This document shows positions 10,640 through 21,468 of a stretch of DNA of 64,000 bases, piece by piece; within the stretch, counting starts at the first letter, position 1; each line of letters opens with the position of its first letter. Source of the stretch: Lithodes maja (taxonomy: Eukaryota > Arthropoda > Malacostraca > Decapoda > Lithodidae); contig JBAKBP010007670.1 of assembly GCA_037953745.1 (NCBI GenBank), positions 1 to 64,000 on the forward strand, read 5' to 3'. Below the pieces are notes generated by a model that made no database searches, had not been told where the DNA came from, and saw nothing but the letters and a program-made list of their open reading frames with translations. A program made the translations under genes and the position numbers.

Positions 10640-11822
10640 CTACCCAGGATCATATACCCTTGAACGACCATCTGCAACCACGTTGTCACAACCGGCAATA
10701 TGGCGTATGTCCAGGTTATATACCAATAACCTTAGTGACCACCTGGTCAGCCTCATATTCCGATTGTGAAACTGGTCCAAGAACTTGAGAGGGTGATGAT
10801 CTGGGTAAACTACAACGACCGGACCACAGGCTGGAACATAGACCTCGAAATGCCCCAGCGCAAGCACAACCGCCAGCAGCTCCTCCTCGACAACAGAGCA
10901 GCTCCCCTGGGCCGAATTGTACTTCTCCGAGCAGAACCTAACAGGATGCTCCAGCCCATCATCGTCCTTTTCCACTTCATTCATCAGGTTCTGAAACGTT
11001 GCTAGTGCATTCATAAGTCCGTCAGGCATAACATTGCACTGGTAGGTACTCCCGTCACAACATCCAGCTCTGCTTGCACCATAGGCTGTCGAGCAGGATT
11101 TATACGGTAGGGAATTAAACTGAGCCTTGCATTATCTCCAGCCTGCATGTCGGATTCTACCCCGTACATCAGCCTGAAGAAGCAACAAACATGCGAAAGT
11201 ACTGCCATAGCCTAGTAAACAACTGCCTTGCACTGTCTCCACGAACAACATGCCTAGTGCCCTCCCACAACCCAGCCGAGACCGCAGCTTCTAACCTGTA
11301 GTCTCCCTCCTTCTCCACCTTCGTCCCTAGAACAGCCAGGTCATGAGAGGGACAATCAGTACCACCTGTGCAGTCACTCCCATAGTTCATTATTGCTAAG
11401 GCTTCCCCGCCGATACCGTACGTGCGCACCCCCGCATTCCTTGTGACGACATCTGCCTGCTCAGCATCACCGCTTTTAGAGACATGGCCAGATACAGTCG
11501 GTCTATGGTAGGGCTGTTGCATTAGACTAGAGCAGCATTGGGAGGCTATGTGACGACCGGGCACATCCACTCCACAGCCAACCTCACCAATCTGCTCAAT
11601 ATCCTCCTTTTTACCACCACCCTTGGCAGCCATGGGTCGACCCTGACCTGGCAACCATGCCAAAGCCTCGTCGCCCACCTTGAACCACCGAAACAACGAG
11701 GCTAACGGTCTTTCAACATTCACGTGACCTGCCCGTGGAACATCTTGCACCGCCCGAGTTGTGAGACTCAGGGCTCGGCACGACCAGTGGGGTATGAACG
11801 AGCTGGTGCTGGAGTGCTGCAC
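10640..11822 (-). pseudogene. pol: Element B RT/RNase H remnants
   Basis: Frames 10640-11029, 11011-11208 and 11169-11822 together hold the RNase H (with CSEKYNSAQG and HHPLKFLDQF), a short RT remnant and the preceding linker. The RT palm is absent: the text jumps from LMNE directly to EKDDDGLEHP, the same junction seen in F and C. Frame changes occur near 11020 and 11190. It ends at a stop shared with F and G. Confidence 0.8.
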
Positions 11823-12817
11823 ACTGCTGCTCAGGCAGGTGCTCTAGCGCTTCCACAGCCACCAGACTCGTGTCCCCCGCCCACTGCTCCGCCGAGACAT
11901 GACAATCCCTACTCTCCTCCACCTGTGCCCTACTGCCCACCTCTCCTTCTCCACCTTGGCCGCGGCAGACCAACGCAGGGACAGTAGGCTGCTCAGGTGG
12001 TGGCCTCACAAACTCCTCCAACAGGTTCACACGACATGCTTCCCCGTCCTCGTGTTTGATCTCGACAGCACCATTACCACACTTCTGAACTTCCGGATCC
12101 TCCAACTGCAGTTTACAAATATCTGAGGGAACAACCTGTCTAGAGGCTTCCGAAGCAACCCAAGTCCTCCCCCAATATCAAACTGAGCAACCCTTTTTTC
12201 TCTCCGTGTGTAACGTTGCTGCCTCGGAGTCTCTTCCTGCCCTACCTCCTCACTAGCTGTGACAGGTCCTGGGGCCTCTCCAGACTCTAACATAGGTGCC
12301 AATACTGAATCACCCGGGAGAGCCGCCGAGTCCAAAACTCTTAAAACCAACTCCAGCTTTAGCCTCCTCCTGTTGATCGTTCCTCCGCTGGTCTGAAGAC
12401 GGAGGACTAGGCTGTGACACTTTAGCTGCCCGAGCTCGGGTGACAACACACGCCATGGGTTTGTGTCTGGCACCGCTCGACCCACTCTTGTTCTCCCCCA
12501 CTCACGTCGGCCGGCCTCTCGGCAACGACTAAGGGTAGAACCTCAGAAGCGGGCATTGCAAAGTCGTTGCCGAGAAGAAGGTCGACGCCCTCCACTGGCA
12601 GTTTCTCCACAATCCCGACATCCAATTCACGTGCCACACCATCCACCTCCAACTCCAACCGCACCAGCGGGTATGACCGAGTTGCATTAATACCCTGCAC
12701 CACTACCACCCGAGCCGCGTTTATAGGGTAGCCAGTCAAGTTATTCATCAGAGTCTGGGAAGCACCTGTATCACGCAAGACCTCTACTCCATGCTTGCGC
12801 CCGCCCACATCACGCAA
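11713..12817 (-). pseudogene. pro-pol: Element B protease and linker remnants
   Basis: Overlapping frames hold the protease (DTGASQTLM near 12770) and the linker that in this group leads to integrase. Frames change near 12480, 12110 and 11780. F has the same segments nearly uninterrupted, so the indels are specific to B or its source copy. No integrase core is present. Confidence 0.8.
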
Positions 12818-14399
12818 CCCCGCCCTCTATGGTCGCAAAAACATCCTGAGCAGGGTTCGAGCCTCCCAGGTGCTTCTGCATTGGCTGTGCCTCAGCCTCT
12901 GACGAACTGCCCCGGGCAAACTCAGAAGACTTCGGAGACACACCAATGTTGCAGGCCAAAGACACAGCTGCTGTAGGTGGTTTGCTAGGACAGACTCTTG
13001 CAAAGTGCCCCTTTTCATGACAATGATAACACTCCAACTCCCCTTTGGGCTTCCCTTGGTACTGGGAAGGGCCCGGCCCCTTCTTAAATGGGACGGTGCT
13101 AGTCTTGTGGTCAGTCTTGGTATCATGGCTCTTGTACTTATTTGCATAATGTATATCACTAACTCGGGGGGGTGGGGCGTCACGCCCCTTGTTACCTGCC
13201 TCACTACGCTGGGCAGACCCGCACCCACGAATTAGTGATAGCCGGAGGTCAGCCATCTCAGCTGCCTCCTGTAGAGTTTTTGGGTTCTTTTCTTTATAGT
13301 TAAAGTCATTTCTGCACCAGTACACTTATAAAAACTGCTCGAGCAGAAACAGCTCAGTCAACTGTTCGGCCGTCTCAGCTTTCTCAGAACGTGTCCAGTT
13401 TGTAAGTGCATCTTTAAGTCCCGGGCATGTTCAAGAAAGGTCGCCTCCCTAGTCTTTGTAACACCCCGAAACTTCAATCGATATGTTTCCGGTTGCAACT
13501 CGTATGCCCGTAGGACAGCTCTCTTCAATACTGGGTAGTCAATGCAAGACTCTAAAGGCAGTGCATCATAAGCCTTCAGACCCTTACCCGTAAGTCTTGA
13601 GGAGACTAGAGCTGCCCACTTCTCTTCAGGCCAATTATGCTCCCTACACTTCTTCTCAAAACGATTAAAAAATTCTGTGACTTCAGTTTCACTAAATGCC
13701 GGCACCAATTTGACTAAGTGGGACAAGGACTGTTCTCTTACTTGGCCCTCACGGCCCATCCGAGTCCCTGTCGACTCTGCACGAGTCTTCTCTAAATCTA
13801 TTTGAGCACAATATTTCTCTGAGTCGTACCTAAGCTCAGCCTCGTGCCTCCTAACCTCAATCTCATGCTTCCTAGTCTCATTCTCCTGCCTCCTGGTCTC
13901 AGCCTCAGCCTCAATTTTAGCAAGCTCAAGTCTAAATATCATATCTGGAGACAGGCAGGAAGAGGGAGCTGCCACTACTGAAGGAGGGGGGGCAAAAACT
14001 GGGGAACCACCATGTGCACCACCCGAGGGCACTCCAATCTGCCAATTCTCATCCCTCTGTGGGAGGGTGCTAACCTCCGGTAACTGAGTGGACGGCACTG
14101 TGGGAGTCGAGTGAGAGGGGATCTGGGGAGGAACCCCCCCAAACGCCCTCTCCTCCGGAAACCCCATGTCGCCCACGCAACACCCAGGAAATCAGCTCCC
14201 CCTTGGACATCCCTACTACATTGGCAATGCCCAAAACCTTGGCTATCAGGTGCAAGCCATAAACATTCACCCCAGTCAGCCTCTCCTCCGTCACGTGGTA
14301 CCGCTTACTCACAAAAACTCTAGCATCCTCCTCACTGGTTACTAACGGCACCTCTTCAAATGGCATCTCTCGCTCCTCGTCAGTGCTAGGGCACGACAT
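12810..14399 (-). pseudogene. gag: Element B gag, frameshifted
   Basis: Gag with start at MSCPSTDEE (14399), a charged heptad-like repeat region, the SCAN-like capsid block and a zinc knuckle CYHCHEKGHFARVC near 13010-13045. It is split into three frames (to about 14150, 13358-14176, 12810-13325). Several breaks sit in homopolymers: for example A5 at about 13323 where F has A4, and a T-run one base shorter at about 13415. Confidence 0.85.
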
Positions 14400-14611
14400 A
14401 CTGAAGTCCACAAAAAATTCTCGAGACAAAAGTGTTAAACTTCCTTATGCAAGCACTAATTACTAAATTAACTGGAGTCTCTTAAATGCTCTACTAATTG
14501 CCATACAAAAAAAATATTCTTCAATATGCACGCTAAAGTACAAACAAACAAATGTTGTACAACTCTGCAAAAATTTATACTGTTCACAAAATCCTAAGCA
14601 AGGTCGCCATT
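14400..14611 (-). promoter_or_regulatory. Element B leader and primer-binding site
   Basis: TGGCGACC on the - strand (14602-14609) follows the LTR after two A residues. AT-rich leader follows to the gag start. It matches the leaders of C and F closely. Confidence 0.8.
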
Positions 14612-16470
14612 TGTTACGACCGGGCACTCGGGTACACAAGGGCTCTCAAACAGGACTCGAGTATGGCTCGCTGCCACAACGGAAACACACGATCCCAACC
14701 CCAGAGTACTGCCAGCCGAACAAAAAACACCAATACCCTCCAGAGTTCTATCTGCTATAACGGAGTATACAAGAACTCGGTACTAGCGTTTCACAACAGA
14801 CTAATACAGAGACGGGAGTTATCTAGTCTGGTCAACAATCAAACAAAGAAGTAAATACAACAACACCAAAGAATAGTGTTGGCCGAAGCCGAAGTAATCC
14901 ACCCTTGACTAAGAACTTAAGAAGTCCTCCACCCTCTACTTCGGATCGGCACTATTACGTTACGTTAAACAATAGTCCTCGAGCATCGAGCAAGGAATCT
15001 TCTGATAAAGTTAGATGCTTCTCGGATACTCGTGAGAAGTAAGTATCGGATTTTGAACAGCAATTCAATAAGTAACACACTGGCAATTAACTAACATTAA
15101 AGGCTTTAAATTGACATAAGAAGAATTATAAGAATAGACAATAGTAAATGGCAAACATAAAAAAGAAGTACTCCGACAATGCACTGGCAATAGCCTACTA
15201 GGATTGTGCTCGTGGGCCACTAATCTCTAAAGTAGCTAAGCGTGCCACACATGAAATCAATAGTGCATAAACAATAACATACATAAGGAAAGCTTCAATA
15301 CTATGCTGTATCTGCTGACCGAGCAAAGTCTAGCTGGGATGTAGTAGGCTAGGAAACAATGGCTGAGCAAGCGGCTCGTAGCCTAGCGAGGTCCTTAAGA
15401 CTGTGCGGCCAAATTACGTTAATTGACGGGATGCTCTCTTGAGAGATCCAGATCACTAGTATCTGGTTCTCTCCTGGCGATCCTCTCAAAGTCAAGCAAA
15501 CGAGTTAGCACAGTGTTGGGTGGCAGAGGCAAAAGCCCTCACTCGCAACACAGCGCTGAACTCACAAGGTACACAGTCAGAAAGACCACCTAGGCTTCCC
15601 AAGTCTCCGTTGCGATTGTACAGGTTCAACAAAACCTAATACACATAGGGAATCACAACTCCAGTAGCCTTATCCCAGTCTAGCATTACTTAGATCAGCA
15701 GAAAACAGGAACATGAATAACCATACACAGGGAAATGCATATACGAGTGCAACAAACATTAATCAATCCTATTCTAGTTATCCCTTCCAAAATAGGCTAT
15801 CTAATAGGCATATATCTCGTGAGAACTCAAGCGATAATACTTTGGCTGACTAGCTCTGCACCAAAGGGATCATTGAGGTTATAAAGGGTCGGGAAGAGAA
15901 GAAGATAGGCGGTTCAGAGAGTAGAGAAAGTTCACATCAGTCGGAAGAATATGTATAGTAGCAAGGGATATGAGAAGTCGCTCTGCCTAATGAGTTCTGA
16001 AGAATATGTGGCGAGACTTCCCTTTTTATACTCGGCCCTCTAGTGAGCATATCGCAAACTACTAAGGACCGCCCACTGGCAATCATTACGTAATATTCTC
16101 TCTCAATCTGGGATCGACAAAGGATTTCCCACGCGCTGAGGGGGAGGAGGGAGGAGGGAGGAGGGGAGTTAGGCCTACCTGCCGCGTGGCGCACTCACTG
16201 GCCCCCGTTACGTAATCTCTCTCTCTCTCCTCTCATCATTACAAATAAGTCCCACACACAACACTTATAACTAATGATATAAAATAGAACTCGTTGACTC
16301 AGATGAAAACAAAATACATATTTATAATACTTATAGTACAACGGCTCACATAAACTAAGTTAGGAAACTCTAAACAGACTACAGCCAAAGTTCCTGCCCT
16401 GACGATCCTAGCGAGAGTGGGGCATGACTGGGCGTTCTGTACAGCATGCTCATACTCGACATGCGTCACA
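14612..16470 (-). repeat. Element B 5' LTR
   Basis: 1,859 bp, same length as its partner at 8293-10151 with no indel noticed. It carries the same U3 signals and RNA hairpins. The outer end abuts the target duplication CCAC and then D's gag end. Confidence 0.95.
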
Positions 16471-16474
16471 CCAC

Positions 16475-16676
16475 AAAAAACATCACGGACGGGTGACGAG
16501 CCCTCCTGCTGGTTCTGCACCGGCGATGACTTCATAACCGACTGTTTACCCCGGGCAAACGCGGAAGACCTCAAAGAAACGCCAATGTTTCTCACTAGTG
16601 ACACCACTGCTGTAGGCGGTGTGCTCGGACATGAGCGCGCAATATGCCCCTTCTTATGACACTTGAAACATTCCAC
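16475..16676 (-). pseudogene. gag: Element D nucleocapsid part of gag
   Basis: The zinc knuckle CFKCHKKGHIARSC, which would bind genomic RNA, follows an in-frame TAG stop (16677-16679). The segment runs to VRDVFC, where element B interrupts it; the protease continues at 8288 downward. The shared reading across the B insertion and the CCAC duplication shows the two parts were one gene. Confidence 0.85.
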
Positions 16677-16679
16677 CTA

Positions 16680-17345
16680 ACTCTTAGACTTCCCCTGAGA
16701 TGGGTAAGGGCCCTGGCCTTTCTTTAACGGGAAGGGTTTCGACTTGGGATCATAATTGGCAACAGTACTTTTGAATGGATAATTGTTTGTGTCACTAATT
16801 CGGGGGGGTGGAGTGGTACGCCCCTTGTTACCTGCCTCAGCTCTCTGTGCAGACCCGCACCCGCGAATCAGTGACAACCTGAGGTCAGCCAGCTCAGTCG
16901 CCTCTTGTAGAGTTTTCGGTCGCTTTTCTTTAAGGTTAAGAGTCAAGTCACTGCCAGTACATTTTTTAAAAAAATCCAGCAACACTAGTTGTTTTACTGA
17001 ATCAAAAGTAGTTGCCTTCTCCGACCTTAACCAATTTTCAAATGCATCTGACAGCTCTCTAGCGTGTTCCTGGAAAGTATTCTCCTTTCTTTTTGGAACC
17101 GCCCTAAACTTCAGCCTATAGGTCTCTGGCTGTAGCTCATACGCCCTCAGGACAGCCTCTTTCAACAACTCGTAATTCACACAGGAATCTAGGGGCAAAG
17201 CATCGTACGCCTTGAGTGCTTTCCCCGTCAATCGTGAAGAAACAAGGGCTGCCCACTTCTCCTCGGGCCATTGGTGCTCCTGGCACTTTTTTTCGAACCG
17301 GAGAAAAAATTCTGTTACTCCTAATTCATCAAACACTGGAACCAA
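16680..17345 (-). pseudogene. gag: Element D capsid part of gag
   Basis: About 222 codons with the SCAN-like block (YRLKFRA, WLRSEKATTF, LLDFFKKCTG, EKRPKTLQEATELADL). It begins after a frame break near a six-base G run (17384-17390) and ends at a premature TAG. Capsid self-assembly is the expected role of this domain in Gmr1-like elements. Confidence 0.82.
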
Positions 17346-17370
17346 CTTAAGTAGATGCGACAGGGACTGG

Positions 17371-18093
17371 TCATGGGCTCGACCCCCCTGGACGACCAGG
17401 TTTCCTCGTCACCTCTACACGAGTTTTCTCTAGGTCAACATCGGCACAATACCTTTCAGACTCATACTTGAGCTCAGCTTCATGCTTTCGCTGCTCGAGC
17501 TCAGCCTCATGCTTCCGCTGCTCGAGATCAGCTCCTCGCTGTCTGAGCTCAGCCTCTCGCTGCCGCTGCTCGAGCTCAGCCTCATGCTTCCGCTGCTCGA
17601 CTTTGGCGAGCTCGAGCCGAAACAACATCTCGGAAGACAAACCCTGAGGAGGGGGTGCTACTATTGGGGACCCACCCCGTGAATCACCTAGAGGCATACC
17701 CAACCGCCAGCGGGCATCGGCCTGCAGGAACGTACCCGGCTCCGGAGCCCGAGGGGGCGCCATGGTAGGAGTCGAGTGGAATGGGGGCTGGGCCGAAGGT
17801 GCCCCAGCTCCCGCTCCACCCGAACCCCCACGCACCCCACCCAGCACACAGGCAACCAGCTCACTTCTCGACAAACCGCTAGTACCGGGAAACCCTAAAA
17901 CCGTGGCTACACACTGCAGTCCGTACCGGTCTAGCCCCGACACACGATCCGCTGACACAGGCTCCTCCAAAAACATCCGAGCACCCTCCTCACCGTTCAC
18001 CACCCGAACGCCGTTTAACAACTCCACCTTCTCCACCTCCTCGCCTGCCTCTCGCAATGTGCCCTCACTATGCTCAAACCCGTCCAGTGACAT
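17371..18093 (-). pseudogene. gag: Element D gag N-terminus with nonapeptide repeats
   Basis: Start chosen at MSLDGFEH (18093), the position equivalent to the starts in A and G. It contains the conserved RYGLQCVATVLG helix region, possibly SAP-like, a proline-rich stretch and a tandem charged repeat with unit EQRKHEAEL. The DNA repeat of about 27-30 bp covers 17480-17610. A frameshift ends it near 17371. Confidence 0.82.
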
Positions 18094-18351
18094 GATGGAG
18101 TCAACAACAAAATTCTCAGTCAAGACAAAAGTAGCCGAACTCTTGCATAGCTTTATTCACCAAAAAATATTCGAAGATGTTCTTGAGTGCAATACTAGGT
18201 CACCAATAACTCCAACAAGTTCTATGTATCCTCAAAACAATGTCGACTGCCAACAATGCGAGAAATAAATTCAACCCCAAATGGCAATAACATTTCTCCA
18301 AAAAAAAACTGCAATATTCAGTTCACTATATTCTGGTCTAAGGTCGCCATT
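18094..18351 (-). promoter_or_regulatory. Element D leader and primer-binding site
   Basis: TGGCGACC (complement of 18342-18349) two bases from the LTR, then AT-rich leader. Same arrangement as in the other copies. Confidence 0.78.
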
Positions 18352-19435
18352 TGTTACGACCGGCACTACGAAATAAACAAGGGCACTTAATAATGGACTA
18401 GATAATAGGCTATATCTTCAACAACGGCCATTTGTTATATCTATTACAAAGGTACGCTAATTCCAAACCCTCGAACTATTACGCCGGTGAACAAAAACCC
18501 TCAAAACTCTCCAGAGTTAATCTACTGGATAACGGGGTATCAATTAACTGGGTTTTAGTGCACTTCTACAAAGGTTTTCCGATGACGGCAAAGCCAACTC
18601 ACAACAGGAGTACTTACGTTACGAAAATGCTCATAAGTAATAACAATGCTTGAATAAACTATATAAGATTTAATAAAGGAATAATTGCTTATGTTTACTT
18701 TAGTGTGAGTCAGTACTCAACACTAAACTCTTCAATGCTCTATGAAAACACTGGAAGTCTAGTCCTACAGCAATCAGATAAGGAATCTTCTGAAAAGGTC
18801 TGATGCTCTAAGATGCTCGTTAATACAGAACAGAAATAATGCCGGGGGAGGACACCAAAGCGTGTATCTTAAATACACCAATAAGTAGGATACATATATA
18901 TAAACAAGGGAGTGCAACAACTCTGTGACAGCACTAATAATAACCACTCAGAAACAGTACTTCCTTAGCCAACGTAACAGCCAAACTGGGTTGTGCACTA
19001 TGCATCAACCAAGGCTAAAATAAGGCGTGAATAATTCCTAAAGCATACACAATGAAAGTTAATAAACACAATGCTGTCTTTCTCACTAATAAAGTCTAGC
19101 AGTGGCATAAAAGGTACTAGGAAACTAGGCAGAGCGCAAGCATACTCGTAGCCTACGGTCTCCCCCTGAACAGATTTCCCTATGTTACGTTAAGTGACTT
19201 GGAGGCTCTCTTGGTAAGTCCAGATCTCTAGTATCTGGTCTTGCCCTGGCGCTCCACAAAGGTCAACAAAATGAGGTAGCAAGAATACAAGTAAGTATAG
19301 GCAAAAGCCCTTCACCTGTATACTGCTACACTCACAAAGGAAAATATGCACAAGGGTTACAGGCTAGCTAGCTTCGTCGATGTTGTACAGGCTCTGACTT
19401 GCCACATACATAACTCAGACAACGACCAAAGATAC
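18352..19435 (-). repeat. Element D 5' LTR, first part
   Basis: It starts TGTTACGACC and shares the group blocks (for example the GGAATCTTCTGA block near 18783). It is cut at 19435 by element C, whose duplication ATAC is 19432-19435. The two-hairpin RNA domain is at 19201-19329. The LTR resumes at 27534. Confidence 0.88.
19201..19329 (-). ncRNA. LTR two-hairpin RNA domain, element D version
   Basis: Read on the - strand. Hairpin 1 pairs GTAGCAG.ATACA with TGTATTCTTGCTAC around AGGGCTTTTGCCT. Hairpin 2 has outer stem GGAG/CTCC, middle GGCAAG/CTTACC and inner CCAGAT/ATCTGG, with the conserved CGCCAGG and CCAAGAGAGC strands. Outer and middle stems differ from those in C but still pair. Confidence 0.7.
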
Positions 19436-19678
19436 TGTGACGCATGTCGAGTATGAGCATGCTGTACAGAACGCCCAGTCAGGCCCCACTCTCGCTAGGA
19501 TCGTCAGGGCAGGAACTTTGGCTGTAGTCTGTGTAGAGTTTCCTAACTCAGTTTATGTGAACCGTTGTACTATAAGTATTATCATTATGTATTTTGTTTT
19601 CTTCTAAGTCAACGAGTTCTATTTTATATCATTAGATATAAGTATTGTGTGTGGGATTTATATATATATAATGATGCG

Positions 19679-19850
19679 AAGAGAGAGAGAGTTATGTAAC
19701 ACCGACCAGTGAGCGCGCCACGAGGGGTAGGCCTAATTCCCCCCTCCCTCCCTCCTCAAGCGTGGGAAGTTCTTTGTCGATCCCCGATTGAGAGAGTATG
19801 TGACGTCATGATTGCCGTTATGCTCGCTACGGGGCCGAGTATAAAAAGGG
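19679..19850 (+). promoter_or_regulatory. Element C U3 promoter: GA tract, CRE and TATA box
   Basis: GAGAGAGA tract at 19679-19691, palindromic CRE TGACGTCA at 19801-19808 and TATAAAAA at 19840-19847. The start of transcription is expected about 25-30 bases further on. The same trio is repeated in the 3' LTR (CRE 26077-26084, TATA 26116-26123). Related elements keep a CRE or TTACGTAA core and a GA/CT tract. Confidence 0.7.
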
Positions 19851-20314
19851 AGGTCCCGCCGCATTTTCCTCAGAACTCATCAGGCAAAGCGACCTCTCAT
19901 ATCCCTTGCAACTATCCATATTCTTCCGACTGATGTGAACTTTCTCTACTCTCTGAACAGCCTACCTTCTTCTCTTCTCGTCCCTGTTTATAACCTCAAT
20001 GACCCCTTTGGTGCAGATTTAGTCAGCCAAAGTATTATCGCTTGAGTTCTCACGAGATAAGTGCCTGTTAGATAGCCTATTTTTGGAAGGGTTAACTAGA
20101 ATAGGATTGATTGATGTTTGTTGCACTCGTATATGTATTTCCCTGTGTACTATTATTCATGTTCCTGTTTTCTGCTGGTTTAGGTAATGCTAGACTGGGA
20201 TAGGGTTCCTCGAGTTGTGATTTCCTATGAGTGCTAGGTTGGTTGAACCAGCACAATTGCAACGGAGACGTGGGAAGCCTAGGGGGTCTTTTTGATTGTG
20301 TACCGTGGGAGTTT

Positions 20315-20443
20315 AGCACTGTGTTGCGAGTGAGGGCTTTTGCCTGTGCCACCCAACACTGTGCTATCTCATTTGCTTGACTTTGAGAGGATCGCCAGGA
20401 GAGAACCAGATACTAGTGATCTGGATCTCTCAAGAGAGCATCC
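20315..20443 (+). ncRNA. LTR two-hairpin RNA domain, element C version
   Basis: Hairpin 1: AGCACTGTGTTG (20315-20326) pairs with CAACACTGTGCT (20354-20365) around a conserved GAGGGCTTTTGCCT. Hairpin 2: GGAT (20389-20392) pairs with ATCC (20440-20443), with GC/GC below a bulged C; GAGAGA pairs with TCTCTC; CCAGAT (20406-20411) pairs with ATCTGG (20419-20424). Conserved unpaired strands are CGCCAGG and CAAGAGAGC. Compensating changes in A, D and G support a functional RNA. Its role is unknown; packaging, dimerisation or translation are possible. Confidence 0.75.
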
Positions 20444-21253
20444 CGTCAATTACCGTAATTTGGCCGCACAGTCTTAAGGACCTCGCTAGGCTACGAGCCG
20501 CTTGCTCAGCCATTGTCTCTTAACCTTAGATATCCCAGCTAGACTTTGCTCGACCAGCAGATACAGTATAGTATTGAAGCTTCTCCTTATGTATATTATT
20601 GTTTAAGCATTATTGATTTCATGTGTGGCACGCTTAGCTACTTCAGAGATTAGTGGCCCACGAGCACAATCTTAGTAGGCTATTGCCAGTGCATTGTCGG
20701 AGTACTTCTTCTTAATGTTTGCCATATCCTATTGCTTATTCTTATAATTCTTCTTATGTCAATTTAAAGCCTTTAATTACCAGTGAGTTATTCATTAAAT
20801 TGCTGTTCAAAATCCGATACTTACTTCTTACGAGTATTCGAGAAGCATCTAACTTATCAGAAGATTCCTTGCTTGATACTCGAGGACTATTGTTTAACGT
20901 AACGTAATAGTGCCGATCCGAAGTAGAGGGTGGAGGACTTCTTAAGTTCTTAGTTCAAGGGTGGATTACTTCGGCTTCGGCCAACACTATTCTTTAGTGT
21001 TGTAGTACTTTCTTCTTTGTTTGATTGTTGACCAGACTAGATAACTCCCGTCTTGTTATTAGTCTGTTGTGTGAAACGCTAGTACCGAGTTCTTGTATAC
21101 CCCGTTATAGCAGATAGAACTCTGGAGGGTAGTGGCGTTTTTTGTTCGGCTGGCAGTACTCTGGGGTTGGGATCGTGTGTTTCCGTTGTGGCAGCGAGCC
21201 ATACTCGAGTCCTGTGTAAGAGCCCTAGTGTACCTGAGTGCCCGGTCGTAACA

Positions 21254-21468
21254 AATGGCGACCTTGCTTAGGATTTTGTGAACAGTATAATTTTTTGCAG
21301 AGTTGTACAACATTTGTTTGTTGGTACTTTAGCGTACATATTGAAGAATATTTTTTTTTTGTAAGGCAATTAGGAGAGCATTTAAGAGACTCCAGTTAAT
21401 TTAGTAATTAGTGCTTGCATAAGGGAGTTTAACACTTTTGTCTCGAGAATTTTTTGGTGAACTTCAGT
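21254..21468 (+). promoter_or_regulatory. Element C leader and primer-binding site
   Basis: AA then TGGCGACC (21256-21263) follows the LTR. AT-rich leader leads to the ATG at 21469. Confidence 0.82.

Larger units (their letters stand above)
8293..16470 (-). mobile_element. Element B, Gmr1-like retrotransposon inserted in D
   Basis: 8,178 bp with two 1,859-bp LTRs and a perfect 4-bp target duplication CCAC (8289-8292 and 16471-16474). It belongs to the same subfamily as F. The LTRs have the same length and I saw only about five substitutions between them, so insertion is recent. The coding region between them is broken by many small indels and lacks the RT palm and the integrase core. Confidence 0.95.
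19436..21253 (+). repeat. Element C 5' LTR
   Basis: 1,818 bp, TGTGACGC...CGTAACA. U3 holds a GA tract, a perfect TGACGTCA and a TATA box. The transcribed part holds the two-hairpin RNA domain (20315-20443), about 480-600 nt after the predicted transcription start. Confidence 0.97.

Noticed and set aside
19925..19945. CTGATG followed by GAA in element C's LTR as a hammerhead ribozyme core
   Set aside because: The CTGANGA core is not complete and no flanking stems of the right arrangement were seen.
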